Positions 15,606-24,521 are shown, counted from the stretch's first letter. The stretch: DNA of 33,000 bases from Melghirimyces thermohalophilus (GCF_900102685.1 NZ_FMZA01000028.1:1-33000), one strand, 5' to 3'. Notes: generated by a model from the letters alone, not told the origin. Numbers and translations: made by a program.

Positions 15606-16922
15606 TCAATAATCGTAGGGGTTTCTTCTTTCTGGTCCTGCCTCGTAGAGCAATTCCACGAGATGAACGGCTCGCATCCGATTCTCCAAACCTTCCCTGT
15701 GTATACCGAGTTTCATCTGCAACAGACAACCTGGATTTGTAGTAACGATTGTATGGGCGTCAGTTGGTTTTATAGCATCCATTTTTTGATCCAGAATCTT
15801 CATCGATTCATCGTATTGAATGATGTTGTATATGCCAGCGGATCCACAACACCGATCCGACCCCTCCATTTCCCGGTAATCGATTCCGGGTATGGACTTC
15901 AACAAACGAAGTGGCGGTTCTGCTACGCGCTGCACATTCAACATGTGGCACGACGCTTGGTAGGTTACAATTTCGTGTACAGGTTTTGTAAAAACAAGTG
16001 TGTCCAGTTCAACCAACAATTGGCTAATGTCTTTTACTTTGGCAACGAACGCCTTGGCACGTTCTCTCCATTCCGGTTCATCCTCAAACAATTCCTCATA
16101 CTCGATCAACCTCGCCCCACACCCGCCGGCGTTATTGACGATAAAATCAACATTTTCCCTTTCGAAGGCCTCGATGTTTCGCTTGGCCAGCTCTTTGGAC
16201 GATCCGAGCTTTCCCGAATGAGCATGCAAGGCACCACAACAAGTCTGCTCATCTGGAATAAAAACATCCACACCCGCTCGAGTCAATAGATCGATCATTT
16301 TGGCGTTAATCTTAAAAAAGATGCTATCCATCACACAGCCAGTAAAAAAACCAACTTTGGCTTTGCTTCGGCCGATTGCTTTCGCAACTTTCTGGCGGCG
16401 TTTTCTTTCCGCCGGTGAGGGCAAATCAGGTAATACCTGCTCAAATTGACCCAGATGTAGCGGAGCCCATTTGGTCAGACCGGTTTTTTCCAACAAGGAC
16501 TGCAGACCCGACTTTTTATATAACCAAGTCGCTTGGCCTATCATGTTCATCCAGGTTTTCGATGGAAAAACCTGATCAAAAATGATCTTTTCCGCGATTT
16601 TTTGTTTTTTCGTTTTGGGCTTTTGTTCATCCAGAACGCCTTTGGCACTCTCCAAAATCTTACTGTACTCAACATTGGTGGGGCAGACGACAGCACAAGC
16701 GTTACATCCTAAGCATTTGTCGATCGGTTCTTGTAGTGCTTCAATGTCAATTTTTCCTTCAGCAAATTGTTTAACGAGATTGATTCGTCCCCGCGGTGAA
16801 TGGGTTTCCTTTTGCATGGACTCATAAGTTGGACAAGCAGGAAGACAATAACCACAATGAACACAGTCGAAGGTTTTCTCATAATTGATTTTTTCCTGCA
16901 GTTGCCTCAATTGATCATCCAT
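15606..16922 (-). CDS. glcF: Glycolate oxidase iron-sulfur subunit
   Basis: A 438-residue electron-transfer subunit. Two 4Fe-4S motifs lie at the N-terminus: CVHCGYCLPACP (about residues 20-31) and CLGCNACAVVCP (about 69-80). Two CCG-type cysteine-rich domains follow, seen at CCGALHAHSG and, near the C-terminus, SDRCCGSAGIYN. With GlcD it would oxidise glycolate, D-lactate or another 2-hydroxy acid and pass electrons to the quinone pool. It overlaps glcD by 8 bases, so the two are translationally coupled. A GlcE-like third subunit is missing, as is usual for the two-subunit form in Bacilli. Confidence 0.93.
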   Translation of the reverse strand: MDDQLRQLQEKINYEKTFDCVHCGYCLPACPTYESMQKETHSPRGRINLVKQFAEGKIDIEALQEPIDKCLGCNACAVVCPTNVEYSKILESAKGVLDEQKPKTKKQKIAEKIIFDQVFPSKTWMNMIGQATWLYKKSGLQSLLEKTGLTKWAPLHLGQFEQVLPDLPSPAERKRRQKVAKAIGRSKAKVGFFTGCVMDSIFFKINAKMIDLLTRAGVDVFIPDEQTCCGALHAHSGKLGSSKELAKRNIEAFERENVDFIVNNAGGCGARLIEYEELFEDEPEWRERAKAFVAKVKDISQLLVELDTLVFTKPVHEIVTYQASCHMLNVQRVAEPPLRLLKSIPGIDYREMEGSDRCCGSAGIYNIIQYDESMKILDQKMDAIKPTDAHTIVTTNPGCLLQMKLGIHREGLENRMRAVHLVELLYEAGPERRNPYDY

Positions 16923-18324
16923 CTCGCAACACCAACGAATTTTGATCGGGTTCGGGAAAGATTTTTCCCGGATTCAAAATGTGATTTGGATCCCAGGCCG
17001 TTTTGATCCGCCTCATCATATCCAGGGTGATTGATCCCAGCTCTTCTTCCATGAACGGCGACTTCATCGTCCCGATCCCGTGCTCACCCGACAGTGTCCC
17101 TCCCAATTCGATCGCCGCGTTGAAAATCTCGCTGACCGCTTGCTCCACTTGGATCATTTCTTCTGTATCCCGTTGGTCACAGATGATATTTGGATGTAGA
17201 TTTCCGTCACCTGCATGACCAAAAACGACAAGGTGGATATTGTATTTTTCCTTTATCCGATTCAAACGATCGATCATATCGGGAATCTTACTCCTCGGAA
17301 CTGCTACGTCTTCAGACACTTTTGTCGGCTTAAGCGTCACGATTGCCGGAGAAACCAATTTTCGCGCCTGCCAGAGTTGATCAGCTTCTTCTCGCGATCC
17401 GGGAATCACCGTTTCTCGCGCACCAACCTCTCTTACGATGCGATTGGTTTCCTCTATCTCTTTGTTGAGGGTTTCTTCATGTCCGTCTAACTGGATCAAC
17501 AGAATCGCTTCGGCTTCCACTGGCAGTCCAAGGGGTCGGTAATTTTCCACTGCGATGATGGATGACCGATCCATCAATTCGATTTTGGCTGGCAAGATAC
17601 CTGATGTCAGCACTTTCGAAATCGCTTTACCAGAAATGACCAAATCGTCAAACACGGCCATCATGGTTTGGGTAGTTGGTGGTTTTGGAATCAGTTTCAG
17701 GAACGCTTTGGTGATCACACCGAGGGTGCCTTCCGAACCAACAATCAACTTGGTAAGATCATAACCGGTCACGTTTTTAATCGTTCGTCCGCCGGTACGG
17801 ATGAACTCCCCTTCCGGAGTCACCACCTCCAGACCCAAGACATAATCTTTCGTCACTCCATACTTCAAACCTTTCGGTCCTCCTGAGTTTTCCGCCAAAT
17901 TCCCTCCAATCGTGGAAACGTGGGAACTGCTAGGATCGGGAGGATACATTAAACCGTACTTTTCAGCCGCTTTGTTAATTTCCGAGGTGAGAACACCCGG
18001 AGAAACGATCGCCACCAGGTCATCCGGATAGATCTCCAATTTCTGTTTCCATTGAGAGAGATCCATCACGATTCCACCCTTGACTGGCAACGGACCGCCA
18101 CTTAAAGATGTCCCCTGCCCCCTCGGGTAAACGGGTACCCGATATCTGTTAGCCAACTTCAGAACCGCAGAAACCTCATCTACATTCTTAACTTGAACGA
18201 CCGCATTCGGGAGATAGGTACCGAAAGAGGCGTCGTAACTGTAACTATGCAAATCGGATAGATTCGTAAGTAATTGGTCCTGAGCAAAAATTTTCGACAG
18301 TTCTCTAAGGCATGCTTCATCCAC
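16915..18324 (-). CDS. glcD: Glycolate oxidase FAD-linked subunit
   Basis: An FAD-dependent 2-hydroxy-acid dehydrogenase of 469 residues, in the VAO/PCMH flavoprotein family. The FAD-binding domain (about 35-215) has PRGQGTSLSGGPLPVKGG, then PPDPSSSHVSTIGGNLAENSGG and GSEGTLGVITKA. The C-terminal FAD-oxidase domain holds the metal-binding VVFGHAGDGNLHPNI and GGTLSGEHGIGTMK blocks. The GTG start at 18324 has GGGAGGGG upstream. The operon partner GlcF overlaps its end. Substrates in this family include glycolate, D-lactate and D-2-hydroxyglutarate; the sequence does not separate them. Confidence 0.93.
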   Translation of the reverse strand: MDEACLRELSKIFAQDQLLTNLSDLHSYSYDASFGTYLPNAVVQVKNVDEVSAVLKLANRYRVPVYPRGQGTSLSGGPLPVKGGIVMDLSQWKQKLEIYPDDLVAIVSPGVLTSEINKAAEKYGLMYPPDPSSSHVSTIGGNLAENSGGPKGLKYGVTKDYVLGLEVVTPEGEFIRTGGRTIKNVTGYDLTKLIVGSEGTLGVITKAFLKLIPKPPTTQTMMAVFDDLVISGKAISKVLTSGILPAKIELMDRSSIIAVENYRPLGLPVEAEAILLIQLDGHEETLNKEIEETNRIVREVGARETVIPGSREEADQLWQARKLVSPAIVTLKPTKVSEDVAVPRSKIPDMIDRLNRIKEKYNIHLVVFGHAGDGNLHPNIICDQRDTEEMIQVEQAVSEIFNAAIELGGTLSGEHGIGTMKSPFMEEELGSITLDMMRRIKTAWDPNHILNPGKIFPEPDQNSLVLRDG

Positions 18325-18370
18325 GGTACAACCCCTCCCATTCTATCTCGGCGTTGTCTAACGACCGTTT

Positions 18371-19258
18371 TTAAGAAAGGTTAAGCAGTTCTCTAGGATT
18401 GAGTGAGACCATCTTTTCAACTTCTCGCTCTGAGATGCCGTTGTCCATCAGTTGTTGTATGAACGCTCCCAATGCCTGTATGGGGGGTGGATTATGCACC
18501 TGCCCGTAATCCGTCACCAGAACACACGAGTCAGCGCCCAATGCTCGGATACTGTCGGCCATGAATCGCAAGGAAATGTCATGAAAATCAGGTCCGCACG
18601 CCAGATAACATTTCTCTAGGATACACCCCTGACGTACCAGTTCTTTTTGCATGTCCAGGGGGATCTTTGCGATCCCGAGATCCGCATGTTGGATCAAGAT
18701 CTTCTGGACTCCGACCTCTTTCGCTTCCCGCACGAGAACAGTAACCTCATCAGGAGCGAGGTGTCCCGTGGCCAACACGATATCTTTTTCAGCGATGAGA
18801 TGCAAAATTTCATAGACCTCGGGCCATAGTCTCCCCTCGTCGTTTACAACCCGGATCCCGTCGAACGGATGGGGCAGTGGTTTTTCACTCTTAAACAGTT
18901 TTCCGGTCGATCGGTGGGTATAGTATTTTTGATGTTGTTCGGCAGAAATCGTCGGCATCCAAATGATCTTGGCTCCCATCTGTATCGCCACATCCACCAC
19001 GACAGGAGACAATCCTCCACTGAAGGCGTTTAAAACCAGCCCTCCATAGATGTGTAGGTCTGGATGTTTTTCTCTAAGCAGTGTGGCCCGGTCATAGGTT
19101 TGACCTTCATGAGCTTTTAAGACGACTCCCGCCATCTTCGCACGACGGACATCTTCAATTAGCTGCCAATCGCTCTGTCTGCGAGGGAAAATGCTTGGTG
19201 AACTGTGGACATGCATCTCAATTGCTCCGTCTAATAACGGGTGAAAAGAATAATCCAT
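18371..19258 (-). CDS. DUF6282-type amidohydrolase-like protein
   Basis: A protein of 295 residues that I place in DUF6282, a TIM-barrel group resembling metal-dependent amidohydrolases. Likely metal or active-site residues are His16 and His18 in EMHVHSSPS, Lys and His in VVLKAHEGQ, and His in ATGHLAPDE, LIQHADLG and the Asp in VTDYGQ near the end. It may open a lactone or hydrolyse an amide or ester; no substrate is established as far as I know. The ATG at 19258 is preferred because GGAAGGG lies 6 bases before it; a GTG at 19273 overlaps that site. It lies between the alpha/beta-hydrolase-fold protein and glcD in one operon. Confidence 0.8.
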   Translation of the reverse strand: MDYSFHPLLDGAIEMHVHSSPSIFPRRQSDWQLIEDVRRAKMAGVVLKAHEGQTYDRATLLREKHPDLHIYGGLVLNAFSGGLSPVVVDVAIQMGAKIIWMPTISAEQHQKYYTHRSTGKLFKSEKPLPHPFDGIRVVNDEGRLWPEVYEILHLIAEKDIVLATGHLAPDEVTVLVREAKEVGVQKILIQHADLGIAKIPLDMQKELVRQGCILEKCYLACGPDFHDISLRFMADSIRALGADSCVLVTDYGQVHNPPPIQALGAFIQQLMDNGISEREVEKMVSLNPRELLNLS

Positions 19259-19272
19259 TCGGATCCCTTCCA

Positions 19273-20190
19273 CTATGACATGCTGGGAGGTACTGCCGAG
19301 GTTTGACGCAAGCTTTTATTAAAAAACAAGATCAGTTTCTCGGTCAGTTTTAGGAACTCTTCGTGATCGGAATACATGAAATCATTGTGCTTGCCATCGA
19401 TCGTGTACAACTCTTTAGGTTCGTTGGCGGCCTCATAAAGGAAAATGGCTTCTTCATAGGGGTGGAGGAGATTGTTCACACCATGGGCGATAAACAGCGG
19501 GACCGGGGCCATTTCCTTCACATGCTTTTCCACGTTCATTTCAATGATGCTTTCCGTAAACTGCAGTTTCGTTCGTTCACCGAATCCGTTCAGCGGAGAC
19601 AATTCTTTAGCCACGTATGATTTCGTCGCTGGATCGAGCGGATAGTGAATGAATGGATCAGCCAAGAGGGAGTCTCCTTTAGTCACCCTACGGATCCGGT
19701 CTTCTTCCAAGGTTTCGAGGATGTTACGCCAATCCCTATAGGTGTGAACTGATTTTAGCCACCGTTCGCCATTGTAGAACCCATTCAGTGCAGCCACCGC
19801 TGATACTCGTTTATTCTTTGCCGTTACCTCGATCACATGGGATGCGCCCATCCCCCAACCGATTAAACCAATTCGGTTATGGTCAACGTTTTCTTGGAGT
19901 TGCAGGAAGGTGATTGCGTTGTTGATGTCCTGAACTTGCTCGGACAGGATCACACGTCCCCTTTCACCTTCACTGTCGGCAAAACCACGATAGTCGAATC
20001 CCAAACAAATATATCCTGACTGCGTCAGTTTTTTCGCAAACATCCTGGGATAAAATTGATTAAATCCGTTATAACCCGAGTTCGGGATGATGGCTGGCCG
20101 TTTCTCACCTTCTTTCAAATCTTCCGGCAAGTAAAGAGTACCTTGCAACGAATAGCCTTCGCTATAAAAAGAGATCTTTTTCTCAATCAC
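19273..20190 (-). CDS. Alpha/beta-hydrolase-fold protein with altered catalytic residues
   Basis: A 305-residue alpha/beta-hydrolase-fold protein of the type annotated as S15-like or dienelactone hydrolase. The oxyanion-side GFDYRGFADSEGERG (about 64-78) is well conserved. The nucleophile elbow, normally G-x-S-x-G, reads GWGMG, so position 113 is Gly. The usual acid in HGxxDxxxP reads HGVNNLLHP, giving Asn240. The His is present (GKHND, His268). It may be a non-hydrolytic binder or use a different residue such as Ser117. The GTG at 20190 is chosen because GGAGG stands 8 bases before it and the GTGATTGA junction overlaps the GntR stop; a start at 20259 would overlap the regulator by 77 bases. 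Confidence 0.8.
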   Translation of the reverse strand: MIEKKISFYSEGYSLQGTLYLPEDLKEGEKRPAIIPNSGYNGFNQFYPRMFAKKLTQSGYICLGFDYRGFADSEGERGRVILSEQVQDINNAITFLQLQENVDHNRIGLIGWGMGASHVIEVTAKNKRVSAVAALNGFYNGERWLKSVHTYRDWRNILETLEEDRIRRVTKGDSLLADPFIHYPLDPATKSYVAKELSPLNGFGERTKLQFTESIIEMNVEKHVKEMAPVPLFIAHGVNNLLHPYEEAIFLYEAANEPKELYTIDGKHNDFMYSDHEEFLKLTEKLILFFNKSLRQTSAVPPSMS

Positions 20191-20923
20191 GTGAATGGGC
20201 CTCCGTTCGTGTGTTTTTTGATTGTTGATCTCGGTATTTTTCCAACTTCTTTCGTGCATTCCCGAGATGGATCAACATCGCTTCACTGGCAGCTTCCGAG
20301 TCCCGGCGTGCAACGGCATCTTTAATGGCTATGTGTTCTTCTAACACTTGTTTTCTTTTCTTATAGAATCCAACGTTTTTCGTCAAAGAGAATTTCACGG
20401 CTTTATAATATAGATTGGATATTCCAACTATCGTTTGTTTCAACACCGGATTGTGCGAAGCATCGACAATCGTTTGGTGGAACAGAATATCCTGTTCATG
20501 CCCGATAGCCTCTTGGGTTTCAATGGCCCTCCGGATTTCGTCGAGGGCCTTCTCCATCTGTTCCAAATCTTCCTCCGACCTTCGTTTGGCGGCAAGAGCA
20601 GCAATTTGCGATTCGAGAATCATCCGCACTTCCAATAGCTGTAGCACTTCATCAATATCCACCATTTCAAGCGTGGTTTCTTCCATCAAGTTGGTAATGG
20701 AAACCGGCTGAACAACGCTTCCGCCACCTTGGGTGGATTTGATCATCCCACTGGCCTCCAGGATGCTGAGCGCTTCACGAACCGGCGTTCGACTCACTCC
20801 AAACATTTCCGAGATCCTGTATTCCGCCGGCAATTTATCGCCGGGTCGAAACTTTCCTTCCTTGATCATCTCTTTGATTCGATCAAAAACCTGTTCTGAA
20901 ACTTTCTTTCTCTCAATCCTCAG
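20183..20923 (-). CDS. GntR-family (FCD) regulator, likely CTG start
   Basis: A repressor or activator whose recognisable domain starts before the first ATG (20869). Upstream in the same frame, IERKKVSEQVFDRIKEMIK supplies the first helix of the winged helix expected in FadR-type GntR proteins, then GDKLPAEYRISEMFGVSRTP and VREALSILEASGMI. The in-frame CTG at 20923 overlaps the transporter stop as CTGA, like the usual ATGA junction, and has GGAAGGG upstream; an ATT is the only other nearby choice. This gives 246 residues, normal for the family. The C-terminal FCD domain (about 95-235) is helical and normally binds a carboxylate with a metal. It probably senses the substrate of this operon. 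Confidence 0.8.
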   Translation of the reverse strand: MRIERKKVSEQVFDRIKEMIKEGKFRPGDKLPAEYRISEMFGVSRTPVREALSILEASGMIKSTQGGGSVVQPVSITNLMEETTLEMVDIDEVLQLLEVRMILESQIAALAAKRRSEEDLEQMEKALDEIRRAIETQEAIGHEQDILFHQTIVDASHNPVLKQTIVGISNLYYKAVKFSLTKNVGFYKKRKQVLEEHIAIKDAVARRDSEAASEAMLIHLGNARKKLEKYRDQQSKNTRTEAHSRD

Positions 20924-22305
20924 GATGCATCCCTTCCTTCATTCATCCCTGACGTACGAAACGCCATTTGATTCTTTGAAACCAGCCAACCTCTAAAATG
21001 AGCGAGGGCGAATAAAGTAATTCCAACACCCAATACGATTGTAGTGAACAACCATCCCGTCCCAGCAACCATCATAATTGGACCAAACGTGATAATCATT
21101 AACTCAACCGGAACCATACCGATGTATCCCAAAGAATAATCTTCCAACGTCGTCGTCTTGGTGTCCGGATCAACGATACGCAACAACGCCATGCCCATGG
21201 CAACCGTACCAGTGGACCAGCCCCACCCAAAAAGCGCATTTTCAAACCAATGCCGGTAAAAGACTCGGGGAGCGATAAATCGGTAGATACACCACGCCCA
21301 AAACAAGCCGAAAATGAACAGCAGAATCAACGGATAAGCGTACTTGGCAACCACCGACAGTTTAATGGAAGTCATACCGAAGGCGACCAAGAGGTCCGTC
21401 GCCGTCCCACTGATCCGATTGACAACGCGCTTGTCAATGTAAGCGTCAACGCCTAGCCGGCGAAAGGCGATTTGAAAAACCAACCCGACAACGTACGCGA
21501 GGCTGAGTAAGGGGAGACTGACATTCGGAAAAGCCTGCCCCAAGACCTCCTGGAGATAATAACCAATCAAGACAATTACGGAAATCACGGAGAAATGGAA
21601 AACGATCGGATCGATGGAAATGGAGGATACCGTGTCATCCCCCATCGATTTCCTCTTCTCCTCTTTGATAAGCCCGGTACGAAGTTCTTCCGGGAGTTGA
21701 TCGATATCCTTAATAAATTGGGTTTGGTTCTTCCTAGCGTTTGACTTAATTAGAATTAAACCTCCGACGATGGAACTGATAATCCCCACGGTCGCGGAGG
21801 TGAATCCGAGGGACATCGCCTCGTCCCAGCCGAGGGAGGAATACGCTTGTCCGATCGCCGCCGCGGTACCATGCCCCCCGACGAACCCGGCTCCTAAAAT
21901 CAACCCAAAGCCGTCGGGCAAATCCCATACCGAACTTAAAATGATATAACCAAAAAGCGCTCCGCCCCCCCACATCAGTGTGGTTAACAACATGGAGTAG
22001 AGCCACATGTTACGAACACGTTTAAAGGTCTGACTCCATCGTACTTTCGCCGCCCCAACAGGAATCGCCCCAAATATAACAGCGATCAAAACTTCCGGAT
22101 ACTCCGCGATATAACTGGTGAACGGGAGTATCTGAAATCCGTTCGGTCCAAGAATCAGCCCCAAACCCCCTGCAATAATACTGGCCGGCAAAAACAATGA
22201 CTGAACCATGCGAATCTTGGCTCTCAAAAACGTACCCATTAACAACAGCATGCTAATCAATCCGATATCGATAAATAGATACCATAACGAAAAATCTTTC
22301 ATCAT
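20920..22305 (-). CDS. ESS-family (GltS-like) sodium:carboxylate symporter
   Basis: An integral membrane transporter of 461 residues with about eleven hydrophobic segments, related to the sodium/glutamate symporter GltS. Conserved features are LPASIIAGGLGLILGPNG in the first half, GAGFVGGHGTAAAIGQAY as the substrate/ion loop, and in the second half GWGWSTGTVAMGMALLRIVDPD. A hydrophilic loop of about 50 residues (KSNARKNQTQFIKDI onward) divides the two halves. AAAGGAG precedes two adjacent ATGs (22305 and 22302). As first gene of the operon it probably imports the carboxylate that the later enzymes break down; glutamate itself is not implied by the neighbours. Confidence 0.88.
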   Translation of the reverse strand: MMKDFSLWYLFIDIGLISMLLLMGTFLRAKIRMVQSLFLPASIIAGGLGLILGPNGFQILPFTSYIAEYPEVLIAVIFGAIPVGAAKVRWSQTFKRVRNMWLYSMLLTTLMWGGGALFGYIILSSVWDLPDGFGLILGAGFVGGHGTAAAIGQAYSSLGWDEAMSLGFTSATVGIISSIVGGLILIKSNARKNQTQFIKDIDQLPEELRTGLIKEEKRKSMGDDTVSSISIDPIVFHFSVISVIVLIGYYLQEVLGQAFPNVSLPLLSLAYVVGLVFQIAFRRLGVDAYIDKRVVNRISGTATDLLVAFGMTSIKLSVVAKYAYPLILLFIFGLFWAWCIYRFIAPRVFYRHWFENALFGWGWSTGTVAMGMALLRIVDPDTKTTTLEDYSLGYIGMVPVELMIITFGPIMMVAGTGWLFTTIVLGVGITLFALAHFRGWLVSKNQMAFRTSGMNEGRDAS

Positions 22306-22349
22306 TCATCTCCTTTCAAAAAGTACTACCTCCTCGCTAAGAAAGCGCT

Positions 22350-22377
22350 ATCATAAACTTGTATTACAACTATACAA
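22350..22377 (-). promoter_or_regulatory. Promoter with GntR-type operator for the transporter operon
   Basis: On the minus strand TTGTAT (22372-22377) and TATGAT (22350-22355) are 16 bases apart. TTGTATTACAA (22359-22369, perfect apart from its centre) lies between them. The larger TTGTAT-N7-ATACAA symmetry spans 22359-22377. FCD-type GntR regulators bind such short T-rich inverted repeats, so this is the likely site of the regulator encoded second in the operon. Confidence 0.6.
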
Positions 22378-22502
22378 TATGAAAACATTAGATGTAAAGT
22401 AAGTAAAATTGGATTATATGGAATCAACTGATCATTTCCCCTGCCGAGTAAATGGATAGTAAAACATGACATCCAGGAGCGATTTTTGGTCAGTAAAAAC
22501 TT
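22378..22502. other. Spacer between the two minus-strand operons
   Basis: A+T-rich sequence without a gene or clear repeat. Confidence 0.4.
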
Positions 22503-22534
22503 AAAAAATAAGCCCCATTCCGGACGAATGAGGC
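22503..22534 (-). terminator. Terminator of the acyl-CoA operon
   Basis: On the minus strand GCCTCATTC, loop GTCCG, GAATGGGGC (one G-T pair) is followed by TTATTTTTT. It stands about 180 bases after the dehydrogenase stop codon; no gene was seen in between. Confidence 0.7.
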
Positions 22535-22712
22535 ATTCCGATGAATAATGAAACTACTGATGATCTGAAGCTTGGGAATTTGGTTTATTGTGGTTTCTTT
22601 GATCTGCTTGGAGATCGATTGACGAAAATGAAACACGCCCCACCTCCCCGGCCGGGTTTCGGCTCAGGGATTGAGACGCTCATTCGTATGCCTGAGGGAT
22701 GATATTGCTTCA

Positions 22713-24521
22713 TCATGTGATCGTCCCTTGAAATGATTGGAGCACTTCGACATCCACTTTTCGATAGTCCACCAGATCGTCAAAATAGACGAGGTCGGGA
22801 AGCCGGGTTTCTTTGAACCGGCCTGGGGTGGACGATTCAAAGTGAGCTTGCCTGTATAGTTCAGCAACGATGAATTTGCGTCCGTTTCCATCCGCCCCCG
22901 CCTGATCCTCAGCCTCTTTCAGGATGCAGACCAGCTGGTAAACATCGACAATCTGATCGGAGAGGGGTTTGAGGTAATAAGTGAGGATCTCTTCCGGCTG
23001 TGTCTTGAAAAAGGTGAGGTTTTCCCGGATTTGCTGAAGGCGATGATTGAGATCGGACTTAAAAGGCTGAGACAAAGGATGCGTCAATCCCTCCACCTCG
23101 CGGTGCATCACCTGAAAGAAAACCTCGTCTGCTCGAAACTTCTTTATGACCCGCCAGAGATCTAGCGCCAAGATATTGGCCGTACCTTCCCAGACGGTGA
23201 GTACCTGTGCATCCCGCAATAAGCGTGGCGTCACATACTCTTCGATGTAACCGTTGCCGCCCAAGGTCTCGATCGCCTGGTGTGTCATTTCTTTGGCTAC
23301 TTCTCCCGTGCGGTACTTGATGAGAGAGATAAGCATCCGGACCATCACTTCATCCTCAGTACCGGCCTCACCGGCGTCCACTTGGTCATAGCGATGGATC
23401 ATATCAAAGGTGGATCCGGTGTTCACTTCCAGCTCCACCAACATCTTCGCCAGGGTCTGCTTGACCATGGCGTATTGAAGGATCGGTCGGCCAAAAGCGT
23501 GGCGTTCTCTCGCATAATGCAAGGCTTCATAAAAAGAGCGACGCATGATCCCCGCGGCAGCTACTGCATTGCAGATACGGGAAATATTCAAAGCTTCCGC
23601 CATGTACTTAAAGCCCTTGTCCGCATCCCCGATCAGATACCCTTCCGCCTCCTCCAAGATCACCTCGGCTGAAGGAACCGCGTTGACACCCAACTTCTCT
23701 TTCAGACGACGGACATAGATGCGATTGCGGGTTCCGTCCGGTTTGGTCCATGGAACCAGGAAAAGTCCCAGTCCCCGAGTGCCGGGACGATCCGGATGGA
23801 TTCGGGCAAGTACGGTAGCCACCATGGCACCTGCGTTGCTGGCAAAAAACTTCTCGCCGGTCAAGCGGTAGACGCCCGGTGCTTCCGGGTCCTCGGCCGC
23901 CACCGTCAAATTGGCTCCGACATCGGAACCGCCCTGCCGCTCGGTCAGCCAGGTGGCTCCCTCATAGAGGGTCTCTTCTTCAAGGGAGGTCAAACCCGTC
24001 AGATAGGTTTCTTTCTGTTCCGGTGTACCGTAACGGTCGATCAAGTGAGCAGCTGACAAGGTCAGGGTGACCGGACAGTAAAAGCCCGGTTCGCTTTCAC
24101 TCACGAGGTATCCCTGCAGATAAGAGTACAGGTAGGGGGCTTTACGGCCCAGTTCCGGTATCTCGCGATACAGGTAACCGACGATCCCTGTACCGTACAC
24201 TTCTTTGACGGTCTTCAGGTAGCCTTCGTTTTTAACGATTTGCGAGATATCTTCGCCCCGCCGATTGTATTTAACCAGACGAGGCTGCCCCTCCTTATCG
24301 GTATAGGCGGCACGTTCGTCAACTGGGCCGGCGACCCGTGCACCCAAGCGGGTCAGCTCCCGATCCGCCCATTGATGCATGGAGGGGGGAAGATACCGGC
24401 GCATCAGATATTGCAGATTGAAGTCTTCCAGGTAAAAATTAGGGGACTCCGGCGGCGGAGGGATATTCTTTCCGTAATGACCCACATCGATTTCCCGCTG
24501 GATATTACGCTGATCAGGCAT
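22713..24521 (-). CDS. Acyl-CoA dehydrogenase, large AidB-like type
   Basis: A flavoprotein of about 602 residues that would form the 2,3-double bond of an acyl-CoA. The FAD/substrate blocks are visible: YEGATWLTERQGGSDVGAN, then LTGEKFFASNAGAM, later YARERHAFGRPILQYAMVKQ and ETLGGNGYIEEYVTPRLLRD, with LTVWEGTANILALD near residue 450. Ordinary members have about 380-400 residues; the extra N-terminal region and a C-terminal helical extension of about 140 residues match the AidB and long FadE-like subgroup. The ATG at 24521 is chosen because GGGGAG stands 8 bases before it; it overlaps the synthetase stop by 8 bases. The substrate chain length is not evident. Confidence 0.9.
   Translation of the reverse strand: MPDQRNIQREIDVGHYGKNIPPPPESPNFYLEDFNLQYLMRRYLPPSMHQWADRELTRLGARVAGPVDERAAYTDKEGQPRLVKYNRRGEDISQIVKNEGYLKTVKEVYGTGIVGYLYREIPELGRKAPYLYSYLQGYLVSESEPGFYCPVTLTLSAAHLIDRYGTPEQKETYLTGLTSLEEETLYEGATWLTERQGGSDVGANLTVAAEDPEAPGVYRLTGEKFFASNAGAMVATVLARIHPDRPGTRGLGLFLVPWTKPDGTRNRIYVRRLKEKLGVNAVPSAEVILEEAEGYLIGDADKGFKYMAEALNISRICNAVAAAGIMRRSFYEALHYARERHAFGRPILQYAMVKQTLAKMLVELEVNTGSTFDMIHRYDQVDAGEAGTEDEVMVRMLISLIKYRTGEVAKEMTHQAIETLGGNGYIEEYVTPRLLRDAQVLTVWEGTANILALDLWRVIKKFRADEVFFQVMHREVEGLTHPLSQPFKSDLNHRLQQIRENLTFFKTQPEEILTYYLKPLSDQIVDVYQLVCILKEAEDQAGADGNGRKFIVAELYRQAHFESSTPGRFKETRLPDLVYFDDLVDYRKVDVEVLQSFQGTIT

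Noticed and set aside
22541-22702. Possible 53-residue plus-strand protein
   Set aside because: No ribosome binding site and no recognisable sequence; it lies between a terminator and the end of the dehydrogenase gene.
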